Origin: Lysinibacillus sp. FJAT-14745
GTDB lineage: Bacteria; Bacillota; Bacilli; Bacillales_A; Planococcaceae
Reading direction: 5' to 3'
DNA: 64,000 bases
NCBI RefSeq assembly: GCF_001275675.1
Contig: NZ_LITM01000008.1
Span: 96,393-160,392 of the forward strand
Shown: positions 28,212-36,897 of the stretch, piece by piece
Position numbering within the stretch: the first letter of the stretch is position 1
How the letters are laid out: each line of letters begins with the position of its first letter
The notes under the pieces: generated by a model
Told to the model about the DNA's origin: nothing
Seen by the model: the letters and a program-made list of their open reading frames with translations, nothing else
Databases searched by the model: none
Translations under genes and position numbers: made by a program

Positions 28212-29045
28212 CGTTGTTCCGCTTTCGAGTAATTTTAGAATTGATTGTGCTTGCTGCATGTGCATTGCCAGTACGTATTGGCTAGCTTGCATTAGGATTT
28301 GGGCTTTTACCATATTCATCATTTCTTTTGCGATATCTGCATCGCGAATGCGAGATTCGGCATCTTGTAGGTTTTCTGCTGTGTTTACGTTCGCATTGTA
28401 AGCGTGCTCTAGGCGATTTTGGTAGGCACCTAGTCTTGAGCGCTCGTTTGATACGCGCTTTAAAGCCTCGTCCATTGTGGAAATCGCTTTATTGGCGCCT
28501 TCACGAGTTGCAATGGATGTCGTGTCGTCTAAGCCAAGTGCTCCAGCACCCATATCGTTAATAAATAGCTCGATGCTTTGACCTGAGTTGGCACCTGCCT
28601 GAATTTTAATACCGTTTGTAGCATAGTCCCCATTTAGTAATGTCTTTGTATTAAATTCAGTGTCTTTCGAGATGCGTTGAATTTCTTTTTTTAATTCCTG
28701 ATATTCCAAATCGAGTTTCTCACGATCACTATCGGTTAATGTATCGTTGGCCGCCTCGATTGCGAGCTCGCGCATGCGCTGAATCATATCATGCGTTTCA
28801 TTCAGTGCACCCTCTGCTGTTTGAACAAGTGAAATACCGTCTTGGATATTTTTTGCTGCCATGTTCAAACCACGAATTTGCGCACGCATTTTTTCGGAAA
28901 TTGCAAGTCCCGCTGGATCATCCGCAGCACTATTGATGCGATAGCCTGAAGAAATTCGAAGCATTGCCTTGCTCATAGCATCGTAATGTCTATTCATATT
29001 ATTTAAAATTGACAACCCCGTTGCTGACCATTTTCCAAGCATCAT
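28194..29045 (-). CDS. short flagellin
   Basis: Filament protein of 283 residues that consists only of the conserved D0/D1 coiled-coil regions, with almost no variable central domain. The N-terminal half has RISSGYRINSAADDPAGLAI and the C-terminal half DAESRIRDADIAKEMMNMVK. Two features differ from a main Hag: it begins MMLGKWSATGLSILNNM instead of the usual MRINHNIAALNTL, and it ends in a ten-residue tail (SGTTRNPRY) after the usual LLQ end, so it may be a minor or alternative flagellin. A SigD-like promoter lies upstream. GGGGTGGTGAA precedes the ATG. Confidence 0.88.
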   Translation of the reverse strand: MMLGKWSATGLSILNNMNRHYDAMSKAMLRISSGYRINSAADDPAGLAISEKMRAQIRGLNMAAKNIQDGISLVQTAEGALNETHDMIQRMRELAIEAANDTLTDSDREKLDLEYQELKKEIQRISKDTEFNTKTLLNGDYATNGIKIQAGANSGQSIELFINDMGAGALGLDDTTSIATREGANKAISTMDEALKRVSNERSRLGAYQNRLEHAYNANVNTAENLQDAESRIRDADIAKEMMNMVKAQILMQASQYVLAMHMQQAQSILKLLESGTTRNPRY

Positions 29046-29067
29046 TTCACCACCCCTATTGTTGCTT

Positions 29068-29093
29068 ATATCGGTCTATGTTAAATTCTTTTA
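29068..29093 (-). promoter_or_regulatory. SigD-type promoter of the flagellin gene
   Basis: Read leftward: TAAA (29090-29093), 14 bp, ACCGATAT (29068-29075). This matches the SigD consensus TAAA - 15 bp - GCCGATAT at all but one position, and it lies 20-50 bp before the flagellin start codon. Confidence 0.78.
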
Positions 29094-29188
29094 AGTTTAT
29101 TTTGGTAATGTATTCTAATTTAGTAGGTTCTATATAGTAATGATTTCTAATCCATTTCCACATTTCAGACTTTAGACCTAGATGGATA

Positions 29189-29232
29189 TATAAAAGCACC
29201 CTCTTCTCACAAATGAAAAGTAGGTGCTTAAT
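29189..29232 (-). terminator. terminator of the IDEAL-domain gene
   Basis: AAGCACC (29194-29200) pairs with GGTGCTT (29223-29229), and inner pairs between CTTCTC-like and GAAAAG-like segments extend the stem. A TTTTATAT tail follows leftward. Confidence 0.6.
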
Positions 29233-29247
29233 TGCAATACCGTGTAT

Positions 29248-29721
29248 TCAATTTTCGAAACCTCCGAGTTGATGGTTCTTTTGTTGTAGTAGTTCGAAAA
29301 AGAGAGCTTTATTTTTATCTAGTAATGCCTGGTCGATTAAATAATCAATGTTTTTCTGCTCCAGTTCTGTAATGAGCTGATCTACTTCGCCAACAGTCAC
29401 TGAAGAAATAAGTGGTAACTGCGGTTTTGGAGTAGCACTTTCAAGAATCGGAGTTAGATGCTCATGAACATTGGTAATTAATAATAATTGATATAATGGC
29501 AGTCGGATAAAACGATTCCCTTTCTGGAAAACAAATACCTCGGATATATTTTCAATTTGCTGTGTATTCAAGTTGATAATCATCTCTTTACCTTCGATGG
29601 GAATGAAATGGAAAATCTCATTCTCTTTTAAAATAGAGAAATATTGATAAGCAAACACGAGACGTAGTTTGTCTCCAGTTATTTTTGTGTAAAATGGCTT
29701 CATATATTGAACTTGCATCAT
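29248..29721 (-). CDS. IDEAL-domain protein of unknown function
   Basis: 157 residues. The C-terminal part (about 113-152) is an IDEAL domain: VDQLITELEQKNIDYLIDQA, LLDKNKALFFELLQQKN. The N-terminal 90 residues (ITGDKLRLVFAYQYFSILKE...) form a beta-rich domain I cannot assign. IDEAL domains occur in small Firmicute proteins, including ones that regulate competence or protein stability by protein contact, but no role can be deduced here. It stands alone between the flagellin gene and the divergent ywqB. AGGAGG lies 8 nt before the ATG. Confidence 0.75.
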   Translation of the reverse strand: MMQVQYMKPFYTKITGDKLRLVFAYQYFSILKENEIFHFIPIEGKEMIINLNTQQIENISEVFVFQKGNRFIRLPLYQLLLITNVHEHLTPILESATPKPQLPLISSVTVGEVDQLITELEQKNIDYLIDQALLDKNKALFFELLQQKNHQLGGFEN

Positions 29722-29822
29722 CCTTCATCCCTCCTTATTTATCTGATTATTCAGATTTTAACACATATCAATTATCTTGTTAACTATCTTCTCCTTGATT
29801 TTTTTCTTTTAAATCATTCAGC

Positions 29823-29851
29823 TTATCATGTACGCATTTTAATCGTATAAT
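29823..29851 (+). promoter_or_regulatory. promoter of ywqB-ywqA
   Basis: TTATCA (29823-29828), 17 bp, TATAAT (29846-29851). The -10 is perfect, the -35 matches at four of six positions. It lies 68 bp before the ywqB start codon. Confidence 0.65.
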
Positions 29852-29918
29852 GGAAGGACAGTCTTTTTTCCTTCATGCTTAAATGCCACTAACTATACAT
29901 TATGAAAGGAGTGAGGTT

Positions 29919-31493
29919 ATGGCATTGTCTATTGCCCAATTAGCTAAGGAACATCAAGAATTTATCCTTGCCAAAGTAAATGAAGCTGAACAGGCGTTAC
30001 ATCCTTCCTCTATTGAAGACGAAGAGCTAGTGCGTCGTGCTGTTTTTTCAGTGCGGAACAAATCAGTTGTCTTTGAACGTTTTAATGGAGCGAGTTCTAC
30101 ATTATATGCAAGCGTACAGGATGTCAGACCTGCTTCTGTAGAAATTGATTTTGCCAAAGAGGAGTTGAGCTGTAATTGTCCTCAGTTGAAATGGTGTAGA
30201 CATCAGGTTGGCGCATTGCTTGCCCTCTATCAGTATTTTGATTCGGTGCAAAATTGGTCAAGTGCTTGGCGTGCGCAAAAAACAGTGCAGTTAAAATCAT
30301 TAGCAGCTGAACGAAGTCCAGAAAGTTGGAAGTTGATGGTCGATGAAGTAATGAAACGATTATTGCCTCCTGGGCGTATTCTTGAAGGGTATGGCCTTTC
30401 TGCTATACGGACAGATGCATTGGAGCGACTTCAACGACATATGCCTTTCGAGCGTGAGTGGCAGCCACTTTATAAGCTTTTCATGGAGCTATCCATCTTT
30501 AATACAATATGGCGTCATTTAAATGAAACAAAAGGACATTCATTGGATTCTCCTTATATGAAATATTTTATCGATCAAAGTGTTCAATCATTCGAGAGTA
30601 TATTAACGGAACTAACGGGTCGATCACGTCTTTTTGCTACTGACCCATTTTATGATGCGATTCAAGAATTAGTCAGAAAGTTTTTATTGGAACGACAAGG
30701 ATTGTTTGCTGATCGACTTCAAATTTATATGCTGCTTTGGGCAGTGCTTTTTTATGAAAAGCCTCGTCGTGAACAGGAATTGGCACTGATAAATAAGCTT
30801 GAGAATCCTTCACCTGAGATTTCCTTGCAGTCATTAAAACTGCTATTTTATGTGCTGCTACAAAAAGAAAGTTTATTACAGGAAAGCATTGCACATATTG
30901 ATATACAACATATGCAGGACTTATTTGAACTGGCTACTTTTGCAAAACGTGCTGGTGAATCACATGCACAGTCAATTATTTTACGTGCGATGTTACCATT
31001 TACCGAAGTCTTTTTACAGCAAATTGTGCCAGTTGTAAAACGTGCTCAATACGTAAGGCAATTTCAGCTTTTATACGAAGACATACAGCTTACTGAGGAA
31101 CAGGAAGCTACATTATATAGTGCATTTGGTGTTTATGGGCTTCAACCGTTTTCGTTCTTTCTTATTAAAAAAGGACGTTATCGTGAATGGGCAGCCCTCC
31201 ATCAGTTAAATCTCTCCTCCCTTTCTTATTTAGAAATGTGTGGATTAAAGGATGTACTTCAGGTTGCTCCTGCAACAGTATTGCCCTTATATCATCTATA
31301 TGCCATGGCTGAAATTACGCAAAAATCACGTATGAACTATAAGCAGGCTGTACGAATTTGGAAAAGTATGCGCAGTGCGGCAAAGCGTGCTGGTAAAACT
31401 GCTTATTTTGAAACATACATGCAAACAATTCGAGCAGAGTATAAACGACTTCGTGCATTACAGGAAGAAATTGAGAAAGGAAACTTAGTATGA
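29919..31493 (+). CDS. ywqB: SWIM zinc-finger protein YwqB
   Basis: 524 residues. The SWIM motif CxCx(5)CxH is complete: Cys85, Cys87, Cys93, His95 in SCNCPQLKWCRHQ. The rest is alpha-helical and resembles no enzyme. SWIM proteins bind DNA or proteins and are commonly encoded next to SNF2 helicases; that is so here, where the stop codon overlaps the ywqA start by 4 bp, and also in B. subtilis (ywqB-ywqA). I chose the ATG at 29919 because AAAGGAGTGAGG precedes it; a start 12 codons earlier lacks a binding site. Probably works with YwqA in DNA or nucleoprotein remodelling. Confidence 0.85.
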   Translation: MALSIAQLAKEHQEFILAKVNEAEQALHPSSIEDEELVRRAVFSVRNKSVVFERFNGASSTLYASVQDVRPASVEIDFAKEELSCNCPQLKWCRHQVGALLALYQYFDSVQNWSSAWRAQKTVQLKSLAAERSPESWKLMVDEVMKRLLPPGRILEGYGLSAIRTDALERLQRHMPFEREWQPLYKLFMELSIFNTIWRHLNETKGHSLDSPYMKYFIDQSVQSFESILTELTGRSRLFATDPFYDAIQELVRKFLLERQGLFADRLQIYMLLWAVLFYEKPRREQELALINKLENPSPEISLQSLKLLFYVLLQKESLLQESIAHIDIQHMQDLFELATFAKRAGESHAQSIILRAMLPFTEVFLQQIVPVVKRAQYVRQFQLLYEDIQLTEEQEATLYSAFGVYGLQPFSFFLIKKGRYREWAALHQLNLSSLSYLEMCGLKDVLQVAPATVLPLYHLYAMAEITQKSRMNYKQAVRIWKSMRSAAKRAGKTAYFETYMQTIRAEYKRLRALQEEIEKGNLV

Positions 31494-34252
31494 TGACTAT
31501 AAATGCTCCTTCCCCGTTTTCAAAAAAACTACAGCTTCGTATTCAAGCAGGACAGGAAGGATATTTTACGTTACAAGGATTTACTGCTGATGGTGCAGCA
31601 ATGGATGCAGACTCACTCACTTCTTCATTATTTTTTAACTATGAAGCGAATGTCTATGGTTTATTAAACAATCGTTCAGAACGTACGATTGAAGTTTCAA
31701 CCTCTGAGCTCCTTGATATTTTTTCACAGCGCTATTTGCATCCTTTTATTAAATGGCAAGGTGCGAACGAAGAAAGTCAGGTATGGCTAGAAAAAGCGTC
31801 TACTTTACAAACGTATTGGCAGGAGTCCTCGCTCTGGTCATACGCAAATATTGCAGATGATTTTTCCTCGCTAGCATTCCCTATAGACGGTGTAGATGCA
31901 GTTTTATTAGAAACGGCAGTGCAGCAAAAACTGGCACAAGCTGGTCTTGTACTGTCTGATTTACCAAAGCTAATGCCATTTTTCTTGCGTGGTGGCTGGC
32001 CATTAGAGCAGGACCGACAGGCAGGTGCAGTTACTGTCTCCCTACGTTTAAGTGAGCCTGAGGAAGATTCAGATGTTTGGCTTTTAGAAACAGTACTTAG
32101 CACGGCTACAACCAAAAATTACTGGACGCCTGCCATGCGAAAGCAGTCACTACCAATTGCTGAAGCTCTGCCGGCAAAGTGGCAAATGTATGCTGATGCT
32201 ATTGAACAACAACAAGGACAAATTGTAGATCTTCTTGCTGTTGAAGATTTACGTAGCGATATTTTCATCCGTATTATGCTTGAGGATTTACAAGTTCGAA
32301 CATTTTTACGTGAGGATTTAGCAAGATTACAGGCACTCGGCTTTGACGTTGTATTACCAGCTTGGCTAAAGGATTTAAAACAATCAAAAATGCGGGTTCG
32401 CGTAAGTACTGGCAATGTAGCGACAAAGAAGGTTGCTGGACTAGACGATATTTTAACGTTCAAATGGCAGTTTTCTATGAATGGACAGTCCATTTCACCT
32501 GAGCAATTTAAAAAGCTTGTGGATGAGAAACGCGAATTCATTCGTATTGGTACTGAATGGTTTCGAGTCGATGCAAACTGGATGCAAGAAATGCGTGCAT
32601 TGATGCAGCAAGCAGATGATGAAAGCTGGACAGTTCGTGAATTGCTATTTCGTGAGCTACCAGAGGATTTATCCTTACCTCTTGAAGAAGAGGATGCCGA
32701 TGATGCAATGCGAGATGACCCAATTTTTGCATTTGAATTGCAAAAATCGCTTAAATCCTATATGGAGCAGCTTCAAGAGAAAAAAGGACTTCCTACAGTA
32801 TCGGTTCCTACCTCTTTGCAAGCAGAATTACGTCCTTATCAGCATGAGGGCTTTGAATGGCTTGTCTTCATGCGGGAACAAGGCTTTGGTGCGTGTCTAG
32901 CCGATGATATGGGTCTTGGTAAAACGGTTCAGCTTATTTCATATTTGCTACATCTTAATGAAACAACTAAGGATACAAAGCCATCTATCATCATTTGCCC
33001 TACGTCCGTGCTCGGCAACTGGCAAAAGGAACTAGCTCGTTTTGCTCCTTCCTTAACTGTGCATACGCACTATCAGGCGAATCGAGCAAAGGAGGATGCT
33101 TTTAAACAGCTAGTAGAAAGAGAAAAACCACATGTAATTTTATCTACCTATGGCACGGTATCACAGGATACTGAGTTTTTACAGGAAGTAGAATGGGCAG
33201 CAGTTGTACTTGATGAAGCCCAAAATATTAAAAATATGCAAACGTTACAATCAAGGGCTATTCGTAAATTACTTGGTGCTCATCATATTGCTTTGACAGG
33301 TACACCTGTGGAAAACCGTTTATCGGAGCTATGGGCAATTTTTGATTTTATCCATAAAGGCTATTTAGGTAGCTTCGGTCGCTTTAATGAAGAATTTATT
33401 TTACCGATAGAACGAGATGAGTCTGAGTCACATAAACAGAAGCTACGTGCAAAAATACAACCGTTTTTACTGCGCCGTACAAAACGTGACCCACACTTAC
33501 AGCTGAACTTACCAGATAAACAAGAGTCTCATGAATATTGCCCATTAACAACTGAGCAAGCATCTCTATATGAAGGATATATATTAGAGACGCTCGACCA
33601 GCTGGAGCAATTAACAGGCTTTCAAAAAAAGGGACGCGTCTTAAAGATGCTCAGTAAGTTAAAGCAATTATGTAATCATCCTGCCTTGTATTTAAAAGAA
33701 CCTTTCGAGGATGCCGAATCAATGCTAACTCGTTCTACGAAATTAGAAAGTATCGTGCAAATGGCTACAGAAATCGTGGACAACGGCGAGCAGTGCCTCA
33801 TTTTCACACAATATATTGGAATGGGACAATTACTACAGCATTGTTTTAGTGAACTATATAATATTGATGCACCGTTCTTAACAGGTGCAATGCCTAAGCA
33901 GCAGCGTGACCGCTTAGTAGAGGCTTTTCAGGCAGGAGATTTCCCAATATTTATCCTTTCCTTAAAAGCAGGTGGAACAGGGCTCAATTTAACAGCTGCA
34001 AATCATGTATTACACGCAGATCGTTGGTGGAATCCTGCCGTTGAAAATCAAGCGACAGACCGTGCATATCGAATTGGCCAAACACAATTTGTACAAGTGC
34101 ATAAGTTTGTTACCATTGGTACTATCGAAGAGAAAATCGATAAAATGCTAGCCCAGAAATCTGCATTATCAGAAGAACTAATCCAATCAAGCCAGTGGTT
34201 AACTGAGTTAGCAGATGACGAACTTCGTGATTTAATGAAGCTCGATTTTTAA
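31490..34252 (+). CDS. ywqA: SNF2-family DNA helicase/translocase YwqA
   Basis: 920 residues. The N-terminal half (about 1-430) is the bacterial SNF2-associated region. The ATPase core follows: Walker A DDMGLGKT (about 471-478), motif Ia-III with CPTSVLGNWQKEL, DEAQ box at about 573, LTGTPVENRLSELW, and in the second RecA domain LKAGGTGLNLTAANHV and QATDRAYRIGQ (about 855). All catalytic motifs are intact. Members move along duplex DNA and remodel protein-DNA complexes. Coupled with ywqB. In B. subtilis the gene pair also lies next to the ssbB region. Confidence 0.92.
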   Translation: MMTINAPSPFSKKLQLRIQAGQEGYFTLQGFTADGAAMDADSLTSSLFFNYEANVYGLLNNRSERTIEVSTSELLDIFSQRYLHPFIKWQGANEESQVWLEKASTLQTYWQESSLWSYANIADDFSSLAFPIDGVDAVLLETAVQQKLAQAGLVLSDLPKLMPFFLRGGWPLEQDRQAGAVTVSLRLSEPEEDSDVWLLETVLSTATTKNYWTPAMRKQSLPIAEALPAKWQMYADAIEQQQGQIVDLLAVEDLRSDIFIRIMLEDLQVRTFLREDLARLQALGFDVVLPAWLKDLKQSKMRVRVSTGNVATKKVAGLDDILTFKWQFSMNGQSISPEQFKKLVDEKREFIRIGTEWFRVDANWMQEMRALMQQADDESWTVRELLFRELPEDLSLPLEEEDADDAMRDDPIFAFELQKSLKSYMEQLQEKKGLPTVSVPTSLQAELRPYQHEGFEWLVFMREQGFGACLADDMGLGKTVQLISYLLHLNETTKDTKPSIIICPTSVLGNWQKELARFAPSLTVHTHYQANRAKEDAFKQLVEREKPHVILSTYGTVSQDTEFLQEVEWAAVVLDEAQNIKNMQTLQSRAIRKLLGAHHIALTGTPVENRLSELWAIFDFIHKGYLGSFGRFNEEFILPIERDESESHKQKLRAKIQPFLLRRTKRDPHLQLNLPDKQESHEYCPLTTEQASLYEGYILETLDQLEQLTGFQKKGRVLKMLSKLKQLCNHPALYLKEPFEDAESMLTRSTKLESIVQMATEIVDNGEQCLIFTQYIGMGQLLQHCFSELYNIDAPFLTGAMPKQQRDRLVEAFQAGDFPIFILSLKAGGTGLNLTAANHVLHADRWWNPAVENQATDRAYRIGQTQFVQVHKFVTIGTIEEKIDKMLAQKSALSEELIQSSQWLTELADDELRDLMKLDF

Positions 34253-34259
34253 AAAGTAG

Positions 34260-34298
34260 ATGCGCCAAGAGCACAGCGTTCTTGGCGCTCTTTTATTT
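34260..34298 (+). terminator. terminator of ywqB-ywqA
   Basis: GCGCCAAGA (34262-34270) pairs perfectly with TCTTGGCGC (34280-34288), followed by TCTTTTATTT. It starts 8 bp after the stop codon. Confidence 0.92.
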
Positions 34299-34517
34299 CA
34301 GTGGATCTTGCAGTTACTTCTTCCCTACTTACTTCATATTTATATTTAGTTGTGTGTAAAATGCTCATTGCTGTGCGGTCTTCAGCAATGAACTACGTTA
34401 TGAAAGGTATACATCATTCCTTTCTAAATTGATTACGGTGCAAGTAGTAGAAGGAGAATGGCGGATCAGACAACTTAGCACTTGGCACTTGCCCCGTATG
34501 TACCATTTAGAAAACTG

Positions 34518-34940
34518 CTAAACTACTGGTAATTGTACTTCTGGCTCAGGTAGCACAAAATCCTTTAAGCCGTCTTGCTCATCAGGTGGCTTTGGCAGCA
34601 CAATTGCCCCGTCGCTATCCCTTGGCTTAAGCTGATAAAATCGGACATCTTCTACGACTACTTCTGTTATAAAAACCTTTGTGCTTTCTTCATTTAAAAA
34701 TGATCTTGATTGAATACGACCATTTGCCCCAATTAACGAGCCTTTTCCGCAATATTTGACGATATGCTCTGCAAGCCTTCCCCAAACTGTACAAAGAATA
34801 AAGTCAACATCCACTTCCCCACGACTGTTTTTGAAATTGCGATTAATGGCTAGAGAAAAATGAGTTTGCACGCGATTTTCAGATAAGTGTCGTAACACTG
34901 GATCCTTTGTTAATCTTCCGACCAGTCCGACTTGATTCAT
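34518..34940 (-). CDS. ssbB: single-stranded DNA-binding protein, SsbB type
   Basis: 140 residues with an N-terminal OB fold (MNQVGLVGRLTKDPVLRHL, VDFILCTVWGRLAEHI, IGANGRIQSRSF). The C-terminus ends in EPEVQLPVV and lacks the acidic tip ending in PF that SsbA uses to recruit partner proteins, as in B. subtilis SsbB, which coats incoming DNA during transformation. I chose ATG 34938-34940 because AAAGGAGG lies 7 nt upstream. A ComK-type AT box lies 60 bp upstream. It has no partner gene and stands alone between ywqA and ywpF, as in the B. subtilis neighbourhood. Confidence 0.85.
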   Translation of the reverse strand: MNQVGLVGRLTKDPVLRHLSENRVQTHFSLAINRNFKNSRGEVDVDFILCTVWGRLAEHIVKYCGKGSLIGANGRIQSRSFLNEESTKVFITEVVVEDVRFYQLKPRDSDGAIVLPKPPDEQDGLKDFVLPEPEVQLPVV

Positions 34941-34999
34941 TGATTCACCTCCTTTGCTTGTGATTGCTCTCATCTTACAAAAAATAATCCAGCATTGGC

Positions 35000-35012
35000 A
35001 AAAGTCGATTTT
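35000..35012 (-). promoter_or_regulatory. single ComK-like AT box upstream of ssbB
   Basis: AAAA-N5-TTTT (AAAAGTCGATTTT) is a perfect ComK half-dimer site on either strand. ComK needs two such boxes 8, 18 or 31 bp apart; at 8 bp only a poor partner (34979-34991, AAAA half intact) is present. Fits the competence role of SsbB but could be chance in AT-rich DNA. Confidence 0.35.
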
Positions 35013-35186
35013 TATCATTTCCCTTAGTTTTTAATCATAAATTAGGTATATTGAGGCTTTTACTTTTCAATTATTGAATGATTTTTCGGGCCGAATGCTT
35101 TTCGCTGTAATAGCAAATGCTAATTGTTGAAATATGCAATTTCGCTGTTTTTGTAGATTGTGCGAAAACACAGTATTGGCCCTATC

Positions 35187-35343
35187 ATCAATTATGCCTT
35201 GTCATAATTGCGTCCGGAATCGGCTTTGTGCAAGCACAAAGCACTTCTTTCAGCGGATGTTCGAACACCCGCTGAAAAGTGACTTAAACCGCTTCATCTT
35301 ACAACTTATAGAGGTGGGAGACTTCCGCTGAATGAAGTTAAAC
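35187..35343. repeat. dispersed intergenic hairpin element, copy B
   Basis: It has the left module ATCAATTATGCCTTGTCATA plus GCGTCCGGAATC, then a 28-nt near-palindrome (TTCAGCGG...CCGCTGAA, 35249-35276, with TGTTCGAACA at its centre), then CTTATAGAGGTGGGAGACTT and GAATGAAGTTAAA. The last bases provide the possible -35 hexamer of ywpF. With the ComK-like box it fills most of the gap 34941-35401. Confidence 0.7.
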
Positions 35344-35367
35344 AGCGCTAGTTGAATATGTTATACT
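35338..35367 (+). promoter_or_regulatory. promoter of ywpF
   Basis: TTAAAC (35338-35343), 18 bp, extended -10 TGTTATACT ending at 35367. The start codon follows 35 bp later. Confidence 0.6.
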
Positions 35368-35401
35368 AAAATAGATGACCGACTTAGGAGGATATTACAT
35401 A

Positions 35402-35827
35402 ATGAAAACATTTAAGATGCTTTCCTTTGACCTTGTCACAAAAGACGGCATGCAACCTTTCCCTTTAGTCGATGGTATTATTATTAACCAGGAAAACAGC
35501 CATCAATCTTGGATTCTTGAACTATTTATGGACCGGCAATATCGTTCAACTTTCGAAGAACTTTTTGCGAATGCTACTGTCTTTAATGTACGTGCAGTTA
35601 TTTCATTTCCAGATAATGAGCCTGCTCCTTTCCAGGTTGTCGTACATACAGTTCAAGAAATTGGCGAGCACATCTCTGTTCTTTTAAAAGGGACGCTAAA
35701 GACAAAACGCTCGAAATATGCCGAACAATTACTTGCCGAGTTACTAGCTGAAGGAGTTACTTTAGATAAGTTATTGGACCGCTTCACACATGATATGAAA
35801 GAACGACCAAAACTCAAAAATGATTGA
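35402..35827 (+). CDS. ywpF: YwpF-family protein
   Basis: 141 residues, starting MKTFKMLSFDLVTKDG, like YwpF of Bacillus, and of the same length. It has no signal peptide or membrane segment and no known function. The fold appears to be mixed alpha/beta with a charged C-terminal helix (KLLDRFTHDMKERPK). I chose ATG 35402 because TAGGAGG lies about 10 nt upstream. Position between ssbB and fabZ matches the B. subtilis order. It is a single-gene unit with its own promoter and terminator. Confidence 0.78.
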   Translation: MKTFKMLSFDLVTKDGMQPFPLVDGIIINQENSHQSWILELFMDRQYRSTFEELFANATVFNVRAVISFPDNEPAPFQVVVHTVQEIGEHISVLLKGTLKTKRSKYAEQLLAELLAEGVTLDKLLDRFTHDMKERPKLKND

Positions 35828-35857
35828 ACGATGCAAAAATTTGCATCGTTTTTTTAT
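35828..35857 (+). terminator. terminator of ywpF
   Basis: ACGATGCAAA (35828-35837) and TTTGCATCGT (35840-35849) form a perfect 10-bp stem with a very short loop, followed by seven T. It begins at once after the stop codon. Confidence 0.92.
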
Positions 35858-35885
35858 TGGACAGATAGAGATTTTAAGGTAGAAT
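35857..35885 (+). promoter_or_regulatory. promoter of the second NERD gene
   Basis: TTGGAC (35857-35862), 17 bp, TAGAAT (35880-35885): four and five matches to the SigA hexamers at ideal spacing, 32 bp before the start codon. Confidence 0.7.
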
Positions 35886-35916
35886 ACGATATAAAAATTA
35901 TAGGAGGTAACTACAC

Positions 35917-36897
35917 TTGAATATTGCTATTAGGGAAAAGCCATTTAAATTATTGTGGCTGGAGGCTTTAAAGAGGCGGTTGTTCGAAGAGGACCCTGAT
36001 TTTAGCTATTATCATGAGCAATTTCGAAGATTCGATGCTGGCTTTGCTGGTGAAAAGAAAGTTGACCGTGAATGGCTTGAATTAGTATGTCCCTATACCT
36101 TTTTAGTGTTACATAATTTAATTCTGATGAATTCTGCACAGCATTCTCATCAACTCGATACACTATTCATTTGCAGTAACTTTATGCTAGTTGTTGAAAT
36201 AAAAAATATTAACGGACGTCTTGATTTTGACGATATTACTCATCAATGTATTCGAACAAAGCCAGATGGAACTGTTGAAGGATTTCCAAATGCAATTACT
36301 CAGACCCAAAGACATATGCAATTTCTTAAAGTTATTGCCCAAAACTATTCTCTCCCCATTGAGGGTGCGGTTATCATCGCTAACCCCTCTGCTATCATTG
36401 CAAGTCATCCAAATACAATTCCGATTTTCCATGCTTCAGGACTTCAAAAACATCTTCATTCCCTTTTTAAAAAATATACACAAACAATTTTAAGCGATGA
36501 ACAGCTAACTCAAATTGCTCAGCAACTCCTATGTAGACATCAGCCATCGAAAATTACGTCTCCTATTGATTCATCAAGATATCGCCAAGGCGTGCTTTGT
36601 CCGAAATGCAAATACAAGTCTCAAATGCATTATGCTCGCGGGATTTGGAGATGTTCGCACTGTCAATTTGCAAGCGAAGAAATTTTTTCTGAAGCTTTAC
36701 AAGATTATCGATACTTAGTCGGATCAACAATTACCAATAAACAGTTACGTGAATTCTTCAATATTCATTCTAGTGATGCTGCAAACCGCTTGCTTAGAAA
36801 ATATCAATTTCCCTATACAGGTTCTTATAAAAATCGCGTTTACCAATTACCCGAAAATTTAGTGGACTATATGAAGCCATTTTTCCGCTCTTCCTGA
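35917..36897 (+). CDS. NERD-domain protein with zinc ribbon and C-terminal helical DNA-binding-like domain (paralogue 2)
   Basis: 326 residues with the same layout as the protein at 26887: NERD domain with FAGEKKVDREW, Asp81 in HQLDTLF and Glu94/Lys96 in VVEIKN; zinc ribbon Cys228, Cys231, Cys246, Cys249; C-terminal helices LQDYRYLVGSTITNKQLREF and AANRLLRKYQF. Overall identity with paralogue 1 is modest, but the active-site and Cys positions align nearly residue for residue. Starts at TTG behind TAGGAGG, like its paralogue. The last codons (FFRSS) fall in phase with the repeat array that starts here. Probably a DNA-acting protein; no precise role known. Confidence 0.82.
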   Translation: MNIAIREKPFKLLWLEALKRRLFEEDPDFSYYHEQFRRFDAGFAGEKKVDREWLELVCPYTFLVLHNLILMNSAQHSHQLDTLFICSNFMLVVEIKNINGRLDFDDITHQCIRTKPDGTVEGFPNAITQTQRHMQFLKVIAQNYSLPIEGAVIIANPSAIIASHPNTIPIFHASGLQKHLHSLFKKYTQTILSDEQLTQIAQQLLCRHQPSKITSPIDSSRYRQGVLCPKCKYKSQMHYARGIWRCSHCQFASEEIFSEALQDYRYLVGSTITNKQLREFFNIHSSDAANRLLRKYQFPYTGSYKNRVYQLPENLVDYMKPFFRSS

